From assembly GCA_955652585.1 (NCBI GenBank), contig CATPBF010000051.1:1-14785 (forward strand): 14,785 nucleotides of DNA. Reading direction: 5' to 3'. Position numbers and translations under genes: made by a program. The notes under the pieces were generated by a model that worked only from the letters and a program-made list of their open reading frames with translations, was not told the origin of the DNA and did not search any database. Origin of the DNA: Candidatus Dormiibacterota bacterium. Its GTDB lineage: Bacteria > Chloroflexota > Dormibacteria > Dormibacterales > Dormibacteraceae. Below are positions 13,003-14,785 of this stretch, piece after piece (the stretch's first letter is position 1; each line of letters begins with the position of its first letter).

Positions 13003-14241
13003 ATGGCCAAGCTCCTGGGGTTGCGCTGTCGCGAGTGCGGGGCGGAGTACGAGCTCCAGGCCACGCATGTCTGCGAGATGTGCTTCGGCCCTCTGGACGT
13101 TGTCTATGACCAGGCGGCGCTGAGGAAAGTGGTCAGCCGCCAACGCATCGAGCAGGGCCCCGCCTCGATGTGGCGGTATCGCGACCTCCTCCCGGTCGAG
13201 GACGACACCCCGGTCGTCACGCTGGGCGAGGGGTTCACCCCACTGGTCAAAGCGGATCGGCTGGGCGCCGAGCTTGGGCTGCGCAACCTGTATCTGAAAA
13301 ACGACAGCATGAACCCGACCAACTCATTCAAAGACCGGGTCGTGTCGGTCGCGATCAGCTGGGCGCGGGCCCACGGCTTCGAGACGATCGCGTGCGCGTC
13401 CACGGGCAACCTTGCCAACGCGGTGGCCGCCTACTCGGCGCGCGCGGGCCTCGAGTGCTTCGTGTTCATCCCCGTCGACCTAGAACCCGCGAAGGTCGTG
13501 AGCATCAGCGTCTTCGACCCGAACGTGGTCGCCGTGCGGGGCAACTACGACGAGGTGAACCGGCTATGCAGCCAGCTGCTCGAGTCCACGCCCTGGGCCT
13601 TCTGCAACATCAACATCCGCCCGTTCTACGCGGAAGGCTCCAAGACCCTCACGTTCGAGACCATCGAACAGCTGGGCTGGAAGCTGCCGGACGAGATCAT
13701 CATCCCGATTGCAAGCGGCTGCCAGTTCGTGCGCCACCGACAAGCCATTCGCGAGCTGATCGATTACGGGCTGGTGCGCGACGACCGCGTTCCGGCGCTG
13801 ACCGGAGCCCAGGCGCTGGGCTGCGCCCCGGTCTACAACGCATTCAAGTCCGACACCCCAGAGCGGGTGCTGCCGGTCAAGCCCAACACCATCGCCCGCT
13901 CCATCGCAATCGGGAATCCTTCGGATGGCATCTACGTCAACCGGATCGCGCTGGAGACAGGCGGCGTCGTCGAGGCAGTCACTGAGGACGAAATCGTGGC
14001 GGCGATGAGGCTGCTCGCTCGCACCGAGGGCATCTTCACCGAGACCGCGGGCGGCGTGACCATCGGCGTCCTCGCCAAGCTCGCCCGGGCCGGGCGTTGG
14101 AAGGGAGATGAGGTGGTGGTCGCCTACGTGACCGGCCATGGCCTCAAGACCGCCGATGTCCTGGCCTCTGTCGACGGTCATGCCCGCCGAGTCGAAATAG
14201 AACCGACCCTGAAGTCGTTTCGGGAAAAGGTGAACATCTAG
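13003..14241 (+). CDS. thrC: Threonine synthase with N-terminal zinc ribbon
   Basis: ThrC is a PLP enzyme converting O-phosphohomoserine to threonine. The 412-residue product starts with a four-cysteine zinc ribbon (Cys 9, 12, 24, 27; LRCRECG and HVCEMCFGPL), as in actinobacterial and related ThrC. The catalytic domain has GEGFTPLVKADRL, the PLP lysine 110 in NPTNSFKDR (usually NPTGSFKDR), CASTGNLANAVAA for phosphate binding, NIRPFYAEGSKTL, IASGCQF, and a conserved C-terminal TEGIFTETAGGVT and AYVTGHGLKT. ATG 13003 has no Shine-Dalgarno and may be leaderless. The CysO-like gene starts 2 nt after the stop. The thrC plus small MoaD/ThiS-like pairing also occurs in Streptomyces. A role with a sulfur-carrier protein, instead of or alongside threonine synthesis, is speculative. 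Confidence 0.9.
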   Translation: MAKLLGLRCRECGAEYELQATHVCEMCFGPLDVVYDQAALRKVVSRQRIEQGPASMWRYRDLLPVEDDTPVVTLGEGFTPLVKADRLGAELGLRNLYLKNDSMNPTNSFKDRVVSVAISWARAHGFETIACASTGNLANAVAAYSARAGLECFVFIPVDLEPAKVVSISVFDPNVVAVRGNYDEVNRLCSQLLESTPWAFCNINIRPFYAEGSKTLTFETIEQLGWKLPDEIIIPIASGCQFVRHRQAIRELIDYGLVRDDRVPALTGAQALGCAPVYNAFKSDTPERVLPVKPNTIARSIAIGNPSDGIYVNRIALETGGVVEAVTEDEIVAAMRLLARTEGIFTETAGGVTIGVLAKLARAGRWKGDEVVVAYVTGHGLKTADVLASVDGHARRVEIEPTLKSFREKVNI

Positions 14242-14243
14242 AT

Positions 14244-14528
14244 ATGCCTCAATTTCGCATCCCCGGACCGCTCAGGCGGCTGTCCGACGGCCAGATGACA
14301 GTCACCGTCGAAGCCACCGATCTCGGGTCCGCGATCGACGCACTCGAGCAGCGCTACCCGGGCTTCAAGGACCGCCTCCTGGACCAGCAGGGCGAGCTCC
14401 GGCAGTTCGTGAACGTGTACCTGAACGACGAGGACGTCCGCCTCGGCGCCGGTCTGGCGGCCAAGGTGTCCGAGAAGGACGAGATCTCGATCGTGCCGGC
14501 TGTGGCCGGAGGCGAGCCGGCAAACTAG
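14244..14528 (+). CDS. CysO-like MoaD/ThiS-family sulfur carrier with C-terminal extension
   Basis: This is a 94-residue beta-grasp (ubiquitin-like) protein resembling mycobacterial CysO: FRIPGPLRRLSDGQ at the start, LEQRYPGFKDRLLD in the middle, then RQFVNVYLNDEDVR and the C-terminal IVPAVAGG. In this family the C-terminal glycine is adenylated and converted to a thiocarboxylate that donates sulfur. Here Gly 89-Gly 90 is followed by EPAN, so the carboxylate is blocked until four residues are removed, probably by a JAMM/Mec-type protease not present in the window. It begins 2 nt after thrC with only a distant AAAAGG upstream, suggesting coupling. Cysteine, homocysteine or another thio-product are all possible destinations. 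Confidence 0.87.
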   Translation: MPQFRIPGPLRRLSDGQMTVTVEATDLGSAIDALEQRYPGFKDRLLDQQGELRQFVNVYLNDEDVRLGAGLAAKVSEKDEISIVPAVAGGEPAN

Positions 14529-14531
14529 ACT
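14526..14531 (+). promoter_or_regulatory. Candidate -10 element overlapping a stop codon, upstream of the NIL gene
   Basis: TAGACT begins with the TAG stop of the CysO-like gene and ends 7 nt before the ATG at 14539. No Shine-Dalgarno precedes that ATG, so a leaderless transcript from this element is possible. No -35 was recognised. A similar TAGGAT occurs at 14776-14781, at the stop of the NIL gene. Weak evidence. Confidence 0.3.
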
Positions 14532-14538
14532 TCGCCTC

Positions 14539-14778
14539 ATGGCGAGGCGGCGTCTCAAACTGATTTTCGGCCCGGATATGGTGAAGGAGCCGGTCATCTA
14601 CCAGCTCGGGAAGCAGTTCGAGCTGGTCACCAACATCCGCCGCGCGGACGTTTCGAAGGACCAGGGCTGGGTGCTGCTCGAGGTCACCGGGGAAACTGAC
14701 GAGCTGGATCGGGGGGTCGAATATCTCGAGTCTCGCGGCGTCAAGGTCGAGCCGGCCGAGGGAGATCTCGTCGGCTAG
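14539..14778 (+). CDS. Stand-alone NIL domain protein
   Basis: The 79-residue product is a complete NIL domain, the ferredoxin-like ligand-binding fold found at the C-terminus of the methionine ABC transporter ATPase MetN. Key parts are LKLIFGPDMVKEPVIYQLGK (first strand and helix), FELVTNIRRADVSKDQGWVLLEVTGE, and LDRGVEYLESRGVKVEP. In MetN the domain senses methionine. Stand-alone or ferredoxin-fused NIL proteins accompany sulfur and homocysteine genes in other prokaryotes. Next to thrC and a CysO-like carrier, a sensory or assembly role in sulfur amino acid synthesis is reasonable but unproven. It starts 10 nt after the CysO-like stop without a Shine-Dalgarno. The window ends 7 bases after its stop. 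Confidence 0.85.
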   Translation: MARRRLKLIFGPDMVKEPVIYQLGKQFELVTNIRRADVSKDQGWVLLEVTGETDELDRGVEYLESRGVKVEPAEGDLVG

Positions 14779-14785
14779 GATCGCC

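Noticed and set aside
1..14785. CRISPR arrays, tRNA or rRNA genes, riboswitches, phage genes
   Set aside because: I looked for regular repeat-spacer patterns, tRNA-like cloverleaf ends and long structured gaps and saw none. The window is almost completely coding.

Overview
The window is GC-rich (codon third positions mostly G/C, many GTG and TTG starts) and looks like ordinary chromosome from a high-GC bacterium. The protein types (a type I-beta DAHP synthase with an N-terminal ferredoxin-like domain, an AroH-class chorismate mutase, a class II EPSP synthase, a DUF222-HNH protein, and a zinc-ribbon threonine synthase followed by a CysO-like protein and a NIL protein) suggest a Chloroflexota lineage such as Ca. 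Dormibacterota, or a relative of the Actinobacteriota. That placement is inferred from overall resemblance only. No rRNA, tRNA, CRISPR array, transposase or phage gene was seen, and no stretch over 300 bases lacks a gene.

Positions 1-10043 form one rightward series of densely packed genes: 3'-part of trpC, trpF, trpB, trpA, aroH (chorismate mutase), aroF (DAHP synthase), tyrA, aroA, a free-standing B3/B4 tRNA-editing-type domain, a Nudix-like protein, an aldo/keto reductase, and an o-succinylbenzoate synthase / N-succinylamino acid racemase. Most junctions are overlaps or gaps under 10 nt, so this reads as an aromatic supraoperon. It makes chorismate (AroF, AroA), turns it into tryptophan (TrpCFBA) and tyrosine (AroH, TyrA), and may also feed menaquinone through the MenC-type enzyme. 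No prephenate dehydratase is in view. Two short perfect palindromes sit at gene junctions, one just before trpB and one inside the last codons of tyrA directly before aroA.

Positions 10033-11722 hold a secreted lipoprotein phosphoesterase on the minus strand, overlapping the end of menC tail to tail, and a divergent aldose 1-epimerase-like gene. The proposed start codons of this pair are only 16 bp apart.

Positions 11735-12978 hold a DUF222-HNH endonuclease gene behind a near-consensus promoter (TTGACT, 17 bp, TAAAAT). A LexA/SOS-box-like sequence lies in the spacer and the expected transcription start falls on the ATG, so a leaderless, damage-regulated transcript is predicted.

Positions 13003-14778 hold threonine synthase, a CysO/MoaD/ThiS-like sulfur carrier whose Gly-Gly is followed by four extra residues, and a stand-alone NIL domain protein. 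They form a small cluster that may link threonine/homoserine metabolism to protein-thiocarboxylate sulfur transfer.

The most notable items are the His-to-Gln change at a metal-ligand position of DAHP synthase, the SOS-type promoter of the HNH gene, the masked C-terminus of the CysO-like protein, the tRNA-editing-type domain inside an aromatic operon, and the palindromes at translation starts. I see no clearly new multi-gene system; most of the window is conserved primary metabolism.
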